From positions 16,356,258 through 16,420,257 of the forward strand of contig OY821747.1 of NCBI GenBank assembly GCA_963682055.1: a stretch of 64,000 bases of DNA. The letters are read 5' to 3'. The notes beneath the pieces were generated by a model. It had not been told where the DNA came from. It saw nothing but the letters and a program-made list of their open reading frames with translations, and ran no database searches. This DNA is from Primula veris. Lineage: Eukaryota > Streptophyta > Magnoliopsida > Ericales > Primulaceae. Both the position numbers and the translations under genes were made by a program. Below, piece by piece: positions 21,279 to 29,324 of this stretch (the stretch's first letter is position 1; the number at the start of each line of letters is the position of its first letter).

Positions 21279-21758
21279 CTAAGGCTCAATGGGTGGAAAA
21301 ATCGAACTGCCAGACCGAGAGAAGGCAGAACGAGCTGAACAACTCAACCGAGCTTGGTAGGAGTCATTCATGGCGACCAAATTGTCATTCTCCGAGGAGA
21401 GCTCGCTGTTCTCCGTGGTAAGAGCCCTGACGCGTTCCTCAAGCCGAGCATTCTTTACCATTATGCTAGCAAGGCCTTGAGGAGATTTATCAAAATCATC
21501 TTGAGCATGGTCCCAAATCTCCTCGGCATCATACCAGGAGTTGGCCATATGATTTCTCTGTGACAACAAGTGATCGAGCTGACGACTCAGTGCCGAAATC
21601 TCGGTCCATTTCACCGTCTCTTCGGGATAAGAGCCGAACAAGCTCAAGGCCAAAACGCCGTACTCTTTCTCAAGCCTTGCCATCCGACGGCGGACCCGAG
21701 ATACCTCAGTGTCCAAGCCCTTCATCTGAGCATGATATCTCACCACAGGTCCAGACAT
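21279..21758 (-). CDS. Antisense coiled-coil ORF 2 (MSGPVV type), 159 aa
   Basis: Starts at the ATG at 21758. The protein is largely heptad-like: MKGLDTEVSRVRRRMARLEK, then a middle with SALSRQLDHLLSQRNHM, then NARLEERVRALTTENSELSS. A serine-rich tail ends in SIFPPIEP. The leader just before the ATG (AATTTCCCAGA then ATGTCTGG) closely matches that of ORF 3 (AATTTCCCTAAG then ATGTCTGG), so the two are probably paralogues. A TATA box lies about 100 bp upstream. Function unknown. Confidence 0.6.
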   Translation of the reverse strand: MSGPVVRYHAQMKGLDTEVSRVRRRMARLEKEYGVLALSLFGSYPEETVKWTEISALSRQLDHLLSQRNHMANSWYDAEEIWDHAQDDFDKSPQGLASIMVKNARLEERVRALTTENSELSSENDNLVAMNDSYQARLSCSARSAFSRSGSSIFPPIEP

Positions 21759-21857
21759 TCTGGGAAATTGTTATAGTACGGAAGAAAATAAAGGGCTGAG
21801 GGAGAGAGAAGCAAAAAGAAAAATGAGAGATGATAAACTACCAAAGAAAAGAGAAGT

Positions 21858-21866
21858 ACTTATAGA
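21858..21866 (-). promoter_or_regulatory. TATA box of antisense coiled-coil ORF 2
   Basis: TTCTATAAGTAC on the minus strand about 100 bp before the ATG at 21758. Just upstream lies a direct repeat of GAGCATGC with ATTCCTGACCTACTAGG. Confidence 0.5.
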
Positions 21867-21874
21867 ACGGAGAT

Positions 21875-21940
21875 AGCATGCATATTCCTGACCTACTAGG
21901 GAGCATGCCTATTCCTGACCTACTAGGGAGCATGCACCTA
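21875..21940. repeat. Direct repeat of about 27 bp, two full copies and part of a third
   Basis: AGCATGCATATTCCTGACC followed by TACTAGGG is repeated almost exactly and then starts a third time. It sits in the promoter region of antisense ORF 2, so it may be a regulatory repeat. Confidence 0.7.
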
Positions 21941-22125
21941 TATTCGACAGTGATGGGGACATCTACTGACATCTGATACAACAGTACAGAAGGAAATAAA
22001 GACGAGATATTCAAAGATCTAACTTCCCGACAAACAACAAACCACAGGTGCAATATAAAAAGAAGTGCAAAAATAAAGGGGCAAAAATACTTTTCATTAA
22101 TAAAGATGGGATATATCATTATTTA

Positions 22126-22250
22126 TTACATCCGAAAAGAAAATCTATTACATCCGAAAAGAAAATCTGTTACATCCGAAAAGAAGATCTATTACATCCG
22201 AAAAGAAAATCTGTTAAATCCGAAAAGAAGATCTATTACATCCGAGAAGA
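22126..22250. repeat. Tandem repeat of 21-22 bp, about six copies
   Basis: Units of TACATCCGAAAAGAAAATCT with small changes (AAATCTGT, AGATCTAT) follow one another. They lie downstream of antisense ORF 3, between it and the promoter of ORF 2. Confidence 0.85.
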
Positions 22251-22299
22251 GCTAGTACAGAAGATCAGGCAAAGGATCAACTATATCAGCTGACCAAGT

Positions 22300-22795
22300 G
22301 AGTAGGAGACGCCAAAAAGAAAAAGTAAGAAGAAAGAGAAAGGAAAAGCAAGAAGAGGAAAAGAAGAAGAGTGCAAGAAAAGAAGAAGTGATAAGAAAGA
22401 AGAGTTGAAAAGAAAAATGACAAAAACCCTAGATGTAACACAAAACCCTTAGGATCACAGGGCTGATTGTTACATCATAGTGGTGCAAAAAAGAAGAAAA
22501 AAGAAAAAGAGTGATGGGAGAGAAGATGAAGAAAAAGAAAGAGGAGGCACAGAAGAAAAACAGATAAGAAGAAGATAAAGAAATGAAGGAAACAGACAAA
22601 TAAAAAGGAAGTCAATGAAACAAAAAAGAAAGGGGAAAAGAAAAGAATGAAAAGTAGAGAGAACAGAGTATAAAAAAAAAAACACAAAAGAGGAAGAGGA
22701 AGAAATGAGGGAAACTGAGAAATAAAAAGAAGAAAAAGAAAGAGATGGGAAAAGATGGGGAAAAGCAGAGAGAGATAAAAAAAGAAGGGGGAAGG
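22300..22795. repeat. Purine-rich (GA) tract, nearly 500 bp
   Basis: Most of this stretch is A and G on the plus strand (AAGAAGAGG-type words), with one normal interval at about 22420-22490. The Phe- and Ser-rich frames on the other strand are by-products of this bias. It separates antisense ORFs 2 and 3. Confidence 0.75.
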
Positions 22796-23089
22796 TTAGG
22801 GGGAAGTCGATCGGTATCGATGAGAGGGCCCGGCAGAGACATCCCTGTCACTCAGTGTCGGGTTCCCCCTTAGCATCTCATTCTCTTCGACTAGAGCCTG
22901 ACGAGCACGTCGGCTATAAGCCAGTTCGGATCTTAGCCAAGTTAATTCCCGAACCATCTCGGTATGGTGATAACGCATCACCTTCAGTTCCTCCTCGGCA
23001 TCCCTCAACAGCCTTTGTACATGGCTATAAGAGGCTTCAAAAGCCTCGACTTGCAAAGCTAATGTTGATGGGGTGAAAGCACCAGACAT
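22796..23089 (-). CDS. Antisense coiled-coil ORF 3 (MSGAFT type), 97 aa
   Basis: The frame is open from 23161, but a TATA box (CTATAAATA at about 23174) would place transcription start near 23145, so the ATG at 23089 (MSGAFTPSTLALQVEAF) is the likely start. This ATG also has the same leader as ORF 2. The product is a coiled coil (VQRLLRDAEEELKVMRYHH, then LRSELAYSRRARQALVEENE) with a short Ser/Arg tail. No enzyme motif is seen; function unknown. Confidence 0.6.
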   Translation of the reverse strand: MSGAFTPSTLALQVEAFEASYSHVQRLLRDAEEELKVMRYHHTEMVRELTWLRSELAYSRRARQALVEENEMLRGNPTLSDRDVSAGPSHRYRSTSP

Positions 23090-23173
23090 CTTAGGGAAAT
23101 TATAAGATGAGGGTCTATATATGGGGGAAAATAATATGATGAGAATTGTGGATGTAACCATGCTGTAAGCAGG

Positions 23174-23182
23174 TATTTATAG
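23174..23182 (-). promoter_or_regulatory. TATA box of antisense coiled-coil ORF 3
   Basis: TCTATAAATACCTGC on the minus strand, about 88 bp before the ATG at 23089. Confidence 0.55.
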
Positions 23183-23732
23183 ATCAATTAGATGAGGGCT
23201 GGTATTGAGAGTCGCAACCGTTCGCCAATGGGTACTAAGAAGCGATGGCAATTAAAAGATGTGTCTGTTCAAGAAATAACGTTTGGATTCCCCAAAGGTT
23301 CTAAAAAAGCGTGAGTAATTAAAAGCCACTCTTGTTCACAAAACGCTTGGATTCTTACCAATATTTAAAAAGGGCAAGTAATAATGGCATTGAAACACGC
23401 GTCATTTCTGGGGAAAGGCATTAGGTTCAAATAAATATCTAAGATCTTTTGCACAGAGATCAAGAAAACTCTGGTGAATAAGATTTTTATGCACAAGGCT
23501 CAAGAAATCCTATTGGTCCCCAGATATAAAGAGTAAGAAGGTCCAATGGATAAGGTCAAACGCTAGGCCCAAGAAAAAGCATTGATGAGGCCACAAGCGT
23601 GCGCAGTCATAAGAAGTTGCATTGGGAAAGTAATTCAGATATAAACAAGAGAAAGAAGTCTTTATTGATTAATTGATACTTCGTCACAGAAGAAGTAATA
23701 AAAGGAAATACAATAAAAAAAAAACGATAAAA

Positions 23733-24071
23733 TCATTTCGTAGAAGGGCCCGCTTCGTCATTTGGCTTCCTTTTCGACCGAGCATACACTTCCTTAAGGG
23801 CCAGTTTGTAAGCCCTCTTGGAAGCAAGTTGCCTATCTCTGGAGGCCTCGAGCTCTTTGATCCAAGCACGAGCGCGAATACTGTCGAGCAAAGACCTCTG
23901 GTGCTCCTTCTCCAGGGCATCCAATCGCTCGTCTAGTTCGGCGGCCCGACGAGCTTCCACCGATAGCCGGGCAACCCTCTTCTCGAGATAACGCACCTTC
24001 TGAACTTCCTCTTCCAGACGAGCAACATATTCAGGAAGGTTGTCACCATAGTTTTCAAGAGGAGAAGCCAT
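23733..24071 (-). CDS. Antisense coiled-coil ORF 4 (MASPLEN type), 112 aa
   Basis: The frame is open from 24173, but the TATA box at about 24123 makes the ATG at 24071 (MASPLENYGDNLPEYV) the likely start. Heptad-rich sequence follows (ARLEEEVQKVRYLEKRVARL, LDERLDALEKEHQRS). The C-terminus KRAYKLALKEVYARSKRKP closely parallels ORF 5 (KRGYKLAFKELHARSKPSS), so ORFs 4 and 5 are paralogues. Its acidic/Ser tail resembles that of ORF 5. Function unknown. Confidence 0.65.
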   Translation of the reverse strand: MASPLENYGDNLPEYVARLEEEVQKVRYLEKRVARLSVEARRAAELDERLDALEKEHQRSLLDSIRARAWIKELEASRDRQLASKRAYKLALKEVYARSKRKPNDEAGPSTK

Positions 24072-24122
24072 TTGTTCGTTAATAAAGAATGAATTGCATA
24101 AAGAATACAGGGACAGTCCCCT

Positions 24123-24130
24123 TTTATAAG
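24123..24130 (-). promoter_or_regulatory. TATA box of antisense coiled-coil ORF 4
   Basis: CTTATAAAAGGGGACTGTCC on the minus strand, about 55 bp before the ATG at 24071. Spacing and the following GGGG resemble the ORF 5 promoter. Confidence 0.6.
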
Positions 24131-24374
24131 AAGAAACAAGGAGTAGATCAAAGGTCATCTCGAAGAAATACAACCTCTTGAACTTCCCGAGAGCATTTAC
24201 GGCGAATTAACTACAGTTCCAAACCCAATTAAAGTCATCCAAAAAGATATCAAGAAGATGAACAGACAAGAACAAGGATAGGGAAATATTTTATTAATTT
24301 CAAAAACTTCGATTACAACTGAGGAGAAGACTCTCCATTCAAAAGAAATTACAACAGAAATCGCAAAAAACTAA

Positions 24375-24695
24375 TTATTTCGAGGAAGAGCCTTCTTCAT
24401 CGTCATCCGAACTCGGTTTAGACCGAGCATGCAACTCCTTGAAGGCAAGCTTATAGCCTCTTTTTGCTGCCTTCTGCTTAGCCAGATTAGCCTCGAGCTT
24501 CTTTATATGCTCGTAAGCCCAATCCCGATCGGTCATCGTCACATGATGATCAGAATCCATGTCAGACAACCTTTTCTTGTAGTCTGAAACCCTGGCCACG
24601 AGTTTCTTATTCGCGGTACGAGATTTCTTGATTTCCATTTCTAAATATGAAATATAATTAAAGGAGCTCTCACCAGTAGAACCTGAAGAAGCCAT
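24375..24695 (-). CDS. Antisense coiled-coil ORF 5 (MASSGST type), 106 aa
   Basis: ATG at 24695, then MASSGSTGESSFNYISYLEM, a basic coiled coil (KLVARVSDYKKRLSDMDSDH, HIKKLEANLAKQKAAKRGYK) and an acidic Ser tail (SSDDDEEGSSSK). It is the paralogue of ORF 4 and the first gene of the antisense array, starting only about 245 bp from the 3' LTR. The TATA box is about 55 bp upstream. Function unknown. Confidence 0.65.
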   Translation of the reverse strand: MASSGSTGESSFNYISYLEMEIKKSRTANKKLVARVSDYKKRLSDMDSDHHVTMTDRDWAYEHIKKLEANLAKQKAAKRGYKLAFKELHARSKPSSDDDEEGSSSK

Positions 24696-24748
24696 TATGT
24701 CACGAGCAAATTAGTAGTAAAATGCCTAATTATGGAGGGAGCACACCC

Positions 24749-24756
24749 CTTTATAG
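24749..24756 (-). promoter_or_regulatory. TATA box of antisense coiled-coil ORF 5
   Basis: CTCCTATAAAGGGGTGTGCT on the minus strand, about 55 bp before the ATG at 24695. Confidence 0.6.
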
Positions 24757-24920
24757 GAGTTTTCCTCGAAGAAATATATTAGGATAGGAAACATTAAATG
24801 TGCCCCCCAGGGAACCGTCATGAGTCTATTGCGTTTCTCGATGAAGCATTGGGAAAGACAAGACCGAAGTAACGTTCTCGACAAACCGAACATGACTCCC
24901 CCGACATGGAAACCACGCCG

Positions 24921-24938
24921 AGGAAGTCAGGGAGCACT
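24921..24938 (+). other. Polypurine tract of the Tat element
   Basis: AGGAAGTCAGGGAGCACT lies directly before the 3' LTR, where the plus-strand primer is expected. It is interrupted by pyrimidines, so it is a weak tract. Confidence 0.45.
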
Positions 24939-25508
24939 TGATAGAACATAAAAATTAGACCCGAATATTCTATTCGGGTAATAATCAACCCACTTTATAA
25001 ATGGGTATCCAACGCTTAAATGGGTCGTGTCATACTTTTTATAGGAATTGAGGTGTTACTATCAAAAGCCCAAGCCCAATCAAATGGGGACCCATGTCTG
25101 AAAAACCCCTGGGATGAAAACATTTGTCAACATCCTAGAAGGCATAGTTGCCTATAAATAGCCAACTACCCCTCCTAGAAAAGGACCAGAAAATCTATCC
25201 AAAAAATATAGAGAGAAGTTGAGAAAAGAGAGAAACTAATCAACACACACCACTTCAAGAAATAAACCGAGAAAAGACAAATCCGAGCACCGAATAAAAG
25301 GGGAGAAAGATCAAGACGAGAGATTAAATAGTCATATCGAGCACAATTGTAAAACCGAAATACTAATCCGAGCAAGTGTAATAGTCCGAATAAGGATAAT
25401 AATCCGAGCAATAATAAAGATCAGGAAGTGTCCATTATTCACAGTTGATTTACTATTATATCATTGTTGAAAAGCCTAACGCGACCGACCAAAGTTATGG
25501 CTTTATCA
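24939..25508 (+). repeat. 3' LTR of the Tat element
   Basis: 570 bp, the same length as the 5' LTR, with six substitutions by my count, and followed by the TSD copy CTATT. Confidence 0.9.
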
Positions 25509-25898
25509 CTATTACTGTTTTGTAATTAATCTCATTTCATGGGTTGTTGTCTATTTTTTTTATAATGATAAGGAGTGACTTGTTGTTTTTATGTAACTCA
25601 ACAAATATATCTTCATTAATATCTCTTACTGTATTTTTTCTGTTCGTTTACTTTGTTCATTAACACAACAAATATATCTTCATTAATATCTTCAGCAAAG
25701 TTAAATTTATTTACTTTTCGGTGATAAAATTTATCGGGATTATCCTATCCTGACCCGCCGACTATCCGAATTATCACGACCCAATATTTTCGAGGTCGGA
25801 ATCGGGAAGGAAAATTGATTACCGACTCCAATCGAGTCGGAATTCCGGTTAAAGGTTTTCGGATCAGGTCCCCTCCCGATGTTACCCCTAGTGACGTG

Positions 25899-27939
25899 TG
25901 ACGTGTGACTTGTTCATTTATAATGATCCATAATCATATTAGTACAATTTGAATTGGCAATTATACCATATTGGCTTCTTGAACCGAATAGGCAACTCCA
26001 ACTCTGCATATTATGGTAATTTAAGTAAAGTTTTGACAATTATGTTGGCATTATCTTTTAAAACCCAAAGAACAAAACATGTCAGAGGAAAGCTAAGTGC
26101 AGACCATCGGATATCACGACATACCCCATAATTACGAAAATTATGAGATTTTCAATTTTTCACATATGTTTTTACTAAAATATGTTAAAAACGATAATTT
26201 GGCATTGCTAATTTTTTTTAATTTCACTTGACTTAATTAGTATTTGATGTAAAAGTTAATTAGCACCACTCAAAATCAATTCTTAGCTTCTCTCCTGGAT
26301 ATATCTTTGTAGATTACAGAACATACTAGTGAATAGCGTCAATTATTTATGCCCATGTTACCAAAGAGAGCCGATTTTTTTTTGAATTTTGACAAATTAA
26401 CCACCTTTTTGTTCATTGAATATAATAAGAATAAATTACGATATTTAACGCTCTTATCAACATACTCATAACACTATCAACAATTAGAGTATATTCTTTT
26501 TCCCCACTTATTTCTCTCTCTTATGTATAAATCCATATAACCCTAATCGAGTTTATAGTTTTTTTTTATCTTTCCCAAATTGCAATAAATTTTATCATAA
26601 CTTAATACAATCTTCAATAGCATTAAAAAGGCTTTTGGACAAAATTAACATTATTTTGTAATATTTTGGGGGCCTATTCGATGGTCAGCGTCTCAGCTAG
26701 GTGGATGTTTTGGCTGCCACTAGGGCCCGCCCCTGATAGCAGGCTTCAGAGGCTTATATTCCGCTTTAGCCGTTGACAAGACAACAAATGATTGTTTATT
26801 GCTAGTCCAATCGATTAGTGAAATTACAAGAAAATGATATTCCACTAGTAATTTTCAATCGGTTGTACTTCTGGCAAAGTCAGAATGCGAAATTCATATA
26901 AGTTCTAGGTTCGAATTTCGAGAATAGAATAATCCTAGATTTGTGGTTATTAACAAATACTCCATCCGTTCCCCTTTAATGGTCCATTATTCCTTTTTAG
27001 GAAGTTCCCAAATTATTGTCCAATTTCCATAATTAGTAAGTCTAATATTTTGCAATTACACATATACCCATGATCCAATCATATTTTATAATTAAATGCT
27101 TGTTTTATAAGGGTAAACATTAAAAGAAATATCAAAAAATAGTGTCATTATTTTGTCCACTTAATATGGGTGATTCCCAAAACAGGACAATAATTTGAGA
27201 ATTGAGTCAGTATCTAATAATATACTTTTCTGAACAATAACATGAGAAGAAGATTAAAATCTAAAAAATAGACATACACTAAACATGATGTATAATTAAA
27301 ATTATCTTACACATTAACAATATTTTATGAGCCTAATAGACATGAATTTATAAATTACACAAACATATTAGACAATTTAAAACTATCTTGTATGCAACTT
27401 ATAAGTTACAAATAACTTAGTATAAATAACTGGCAAATAATTTACTATAAAGTATAAACTATAGAAATAACATAGATAACAGCTTATATGTTCTAAAATC
27501 CTCCTAAATTAGTGATTTCAAATTGAGAAGTCTTTTGCTAATTACATGAAGTGAAATAAATTATGTTGTTCTACTATTGAATCGGGCATTGGAGTCATAG
27601 ATTCTGTAGATCATTGGTGGAGATTATGTAGAACAATATAGTTTTTCGAAAAAATTTGGAACACTTTTTTTTATCAGGAACATTTTTTTCACCGGTGACA
27701 CTGTTTGTGCCTTCCGGATTCAAATTAAAATTAGCCTAGTGTTCTAAAATTGTTGTTTTGGTGTAAGCAAGTGTCATTGTTCACACTGTGTATCATTTCA
27801 TGCTAGTTAGCTATTATTGTTGTACCAAACTATTTACTTGTTTAGTTGCACAAATAGTCATTGGTGTAGCTTGTTTAGTACAACCCTAATGTTATTTTAC
27901 TAATTAAGTTTTTGGTGGGTTATGAACAAAAAGGGTAAC
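25899..27939. other. Intergenic, no gene recognised
   Basis: AT-rich sequence. At about 26960 a CTCCATCCGTTCCCC end resembles a Stowaway MITE, but the matching right end is not found. At about 26909 there is a GGTTCGAATTTC box that recalls a tRNA-type B box; alone it does not support a SINE. No long frame is supported. Confidence 0.4.
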
Positions 27940-29255
27940 TGTAGACACGCAAATTTTTTTTGGCAAATAAAAATATGCCACGTGTCTCCTATAAAATAAA
28001 ATTTTCTAAATTATGTATTAGTATTTTCAAAATCAAATGAATATTATCTTTTGGTTTACATTATAAAAGCAATAAATGTCATTTTCTTTGACTATATTTT
28101 AATTTTTCTCTCAAACAATGAAAGTGCTTCTATTTTAGTACTTGTTTGTTTAAAATTACAAAGAAATGGTAAGCCAAAGAATGATTACATTTAATTATGG
28201 ACCATTTTGATCCTAAACACAAACTACAAGACCATTTTGATCCTAAACTCAAACTACAAGACCATTTTGATCCTAAACTCTAACTACAAGACCATTTTGA
28301 TCCTAAACTCAAACTATAAGACCATTTTGATCCTAAACACAAACTACGAGGGGGCAATATCGCGATAAAGACCACACCAACTACTATAAATAGATGGCCA
28401 ACCTAAGCCAAAAGGGGGACAAAAAAAAAGGACAACAAGTGGAAGGCAAAAGGTGAAGCCAAATCCAAGAGAGAGAAGCTCTACCGAAGTCAAGCCATCA
28501 ACCACCGAAGCACTTGAAGATCTTCATCAAACACGAAGAACTTCAAGCAAGCTCATCAACAAATCCACGACAAAATCCACCATTTGATCCGCAAGAAGCT
28601 CCAAAGGCCGCGAATTAAGTGTTTTTCAAGACGAAGCATTCGAAGATCTTCATAAAAAAACGAAGAACTTCAAGCAAGCTCAACAACAAATCCAAGACAA
28701 ATCCACCATTTGATCCGCAAGAAGCTCCAAAGGCCGCGAATTAAGTGTTTTTCAAGACCAAGCATTCGAAGATCTTCATCAAGCCCGAAGAACTTCAAGC
28801 AAGCTCATCCACAAATCCAAGGAAAATTCACTATCTGATCTGCAAGAAGCTCCAAAGGTCGTGAATCAAGTGTTTTTCAAAACCAACTATTCAAAAATCT
28901 TCATCAAGACTGAAGAACTTCAAGCAAGTTTATCAACAAATTCAAAGAAGATCCTCATTCGATCCTCAAAAATACTTTAAAACCACAAATCAAGCGTTTC
29001 CCAAGATCAAACTCACAAAGAAGTACAAGTCAAGATCAACCTCAAAACTCGAGCAAGTTAACATCTCGATTATTTACAAGCAATTCGAGCCACAAGGAAT
29101 TCAATTTTGAAGAGATTAATCAAAGGATTTATATTTTCTTTATTTTAGAAAATATTCAGAGATTGTACCCGCAAAATATAAATAAATAAAATTATTTTGC
29201 TTTCTCCATTTATTTTCTGTCTTGGTATATTAGATAGAAAAATTTGTGTGAAACA
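27940..29255 (+). repeat. 5' LTR, 1316 bp
   Basis: TG..CA ends. It contains five copies of a 30-31 bp repeat (ACCATTTTGATCCTAAACTC type, about 28200-28345) and a TATA box (CTATAAATAGA at about 28385). About three diverging copies of a roughly 130-150 bp unit with GATCCGCAAGAAGCTCC and AAGGCCGCGAA follow at about 28500-28940. Confidence 0.92.
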
Positions 29256-29257
29256 AA

Positions 29258-29278
29258 TTTTGGCACACCCGGTGGGAC
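29258..29278 (+). other. Candidate primer-binding site
   Basis: TTGGCACACCCGGTGGGAC begins 3-4 bases after the 5' LTR, the expected position. I did not identify the tRNA. Confidence 0.45.
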
Positions 29279-29324
29279 AATTTCTGCCATTCGTCTTTTC
29301 TCTTCGTCAATCGGTCAACCATTC

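Larger units (their letters stand above)
15208..25508 (+). mobile_element. Ty3/gypsy Tat (Retand-like) LTR retrotransposon, 10.3 kb, TSD CTATT
   Basis: Two 570-bp LTRs (15208-15777 and 24939-25508) are flanked by CTATT on both sides (15203-15207 and 25509-25513). I count six differences between the LTRs, about 1%, so the insertion is young. The internal region has gag and protease on the plus strand, a stub of RT, and then a block of minus-strand genes. Extra antisense ORFs downstream of pol are a known mark of the Tat lineage. RNase H, integrase and most of RT are absent, so the copy cannot move on its own. Confidence 0.9.
14943..25890. mobile_element. hAT-like non-autonomous element with 8-bp TSD, split by a Ty3 insertion
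   Basis: The left end is TAGGGGTGTGAAAA and the right end, on the other strand, is TAGGGGTAACATCGGG. The octamer GTGACGTG flanks both ends (14935-14942 and 25891-25898), as expected for hAT elements. Without the retrotransposon at 15208-25508 and its duplicated target, the element is about 640 bp and has no ORF. Both halves are rich in short CGGGT/ACCCG words. Confidence 0.75.

Noticed and set aside
22470..22851. Phe/Ser-rich membrane-like proteins on the minus strand
   Set aside because: Three frames are open at once because the DNA is a purine tract with few stop codons possible on that strand.
26880..26960. tRNA-derived SINE
   Set aside because: Only a GGTTCGAATTTC box is seen; no A box at the right spacing, tail or TSD was found.
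26960..27220. Stowaway MITE
   Set aside because: The left end CTCCATCCGTTCCCC is suggestive, but no matching inverted right end or TA duplication was found.
28200..28345. CRISPR-like array (five 30-bp repeats)
   Set aside because: The repeats are directly adjacent with no spacers, and they lie in a plant LTR, present twice in the same element.
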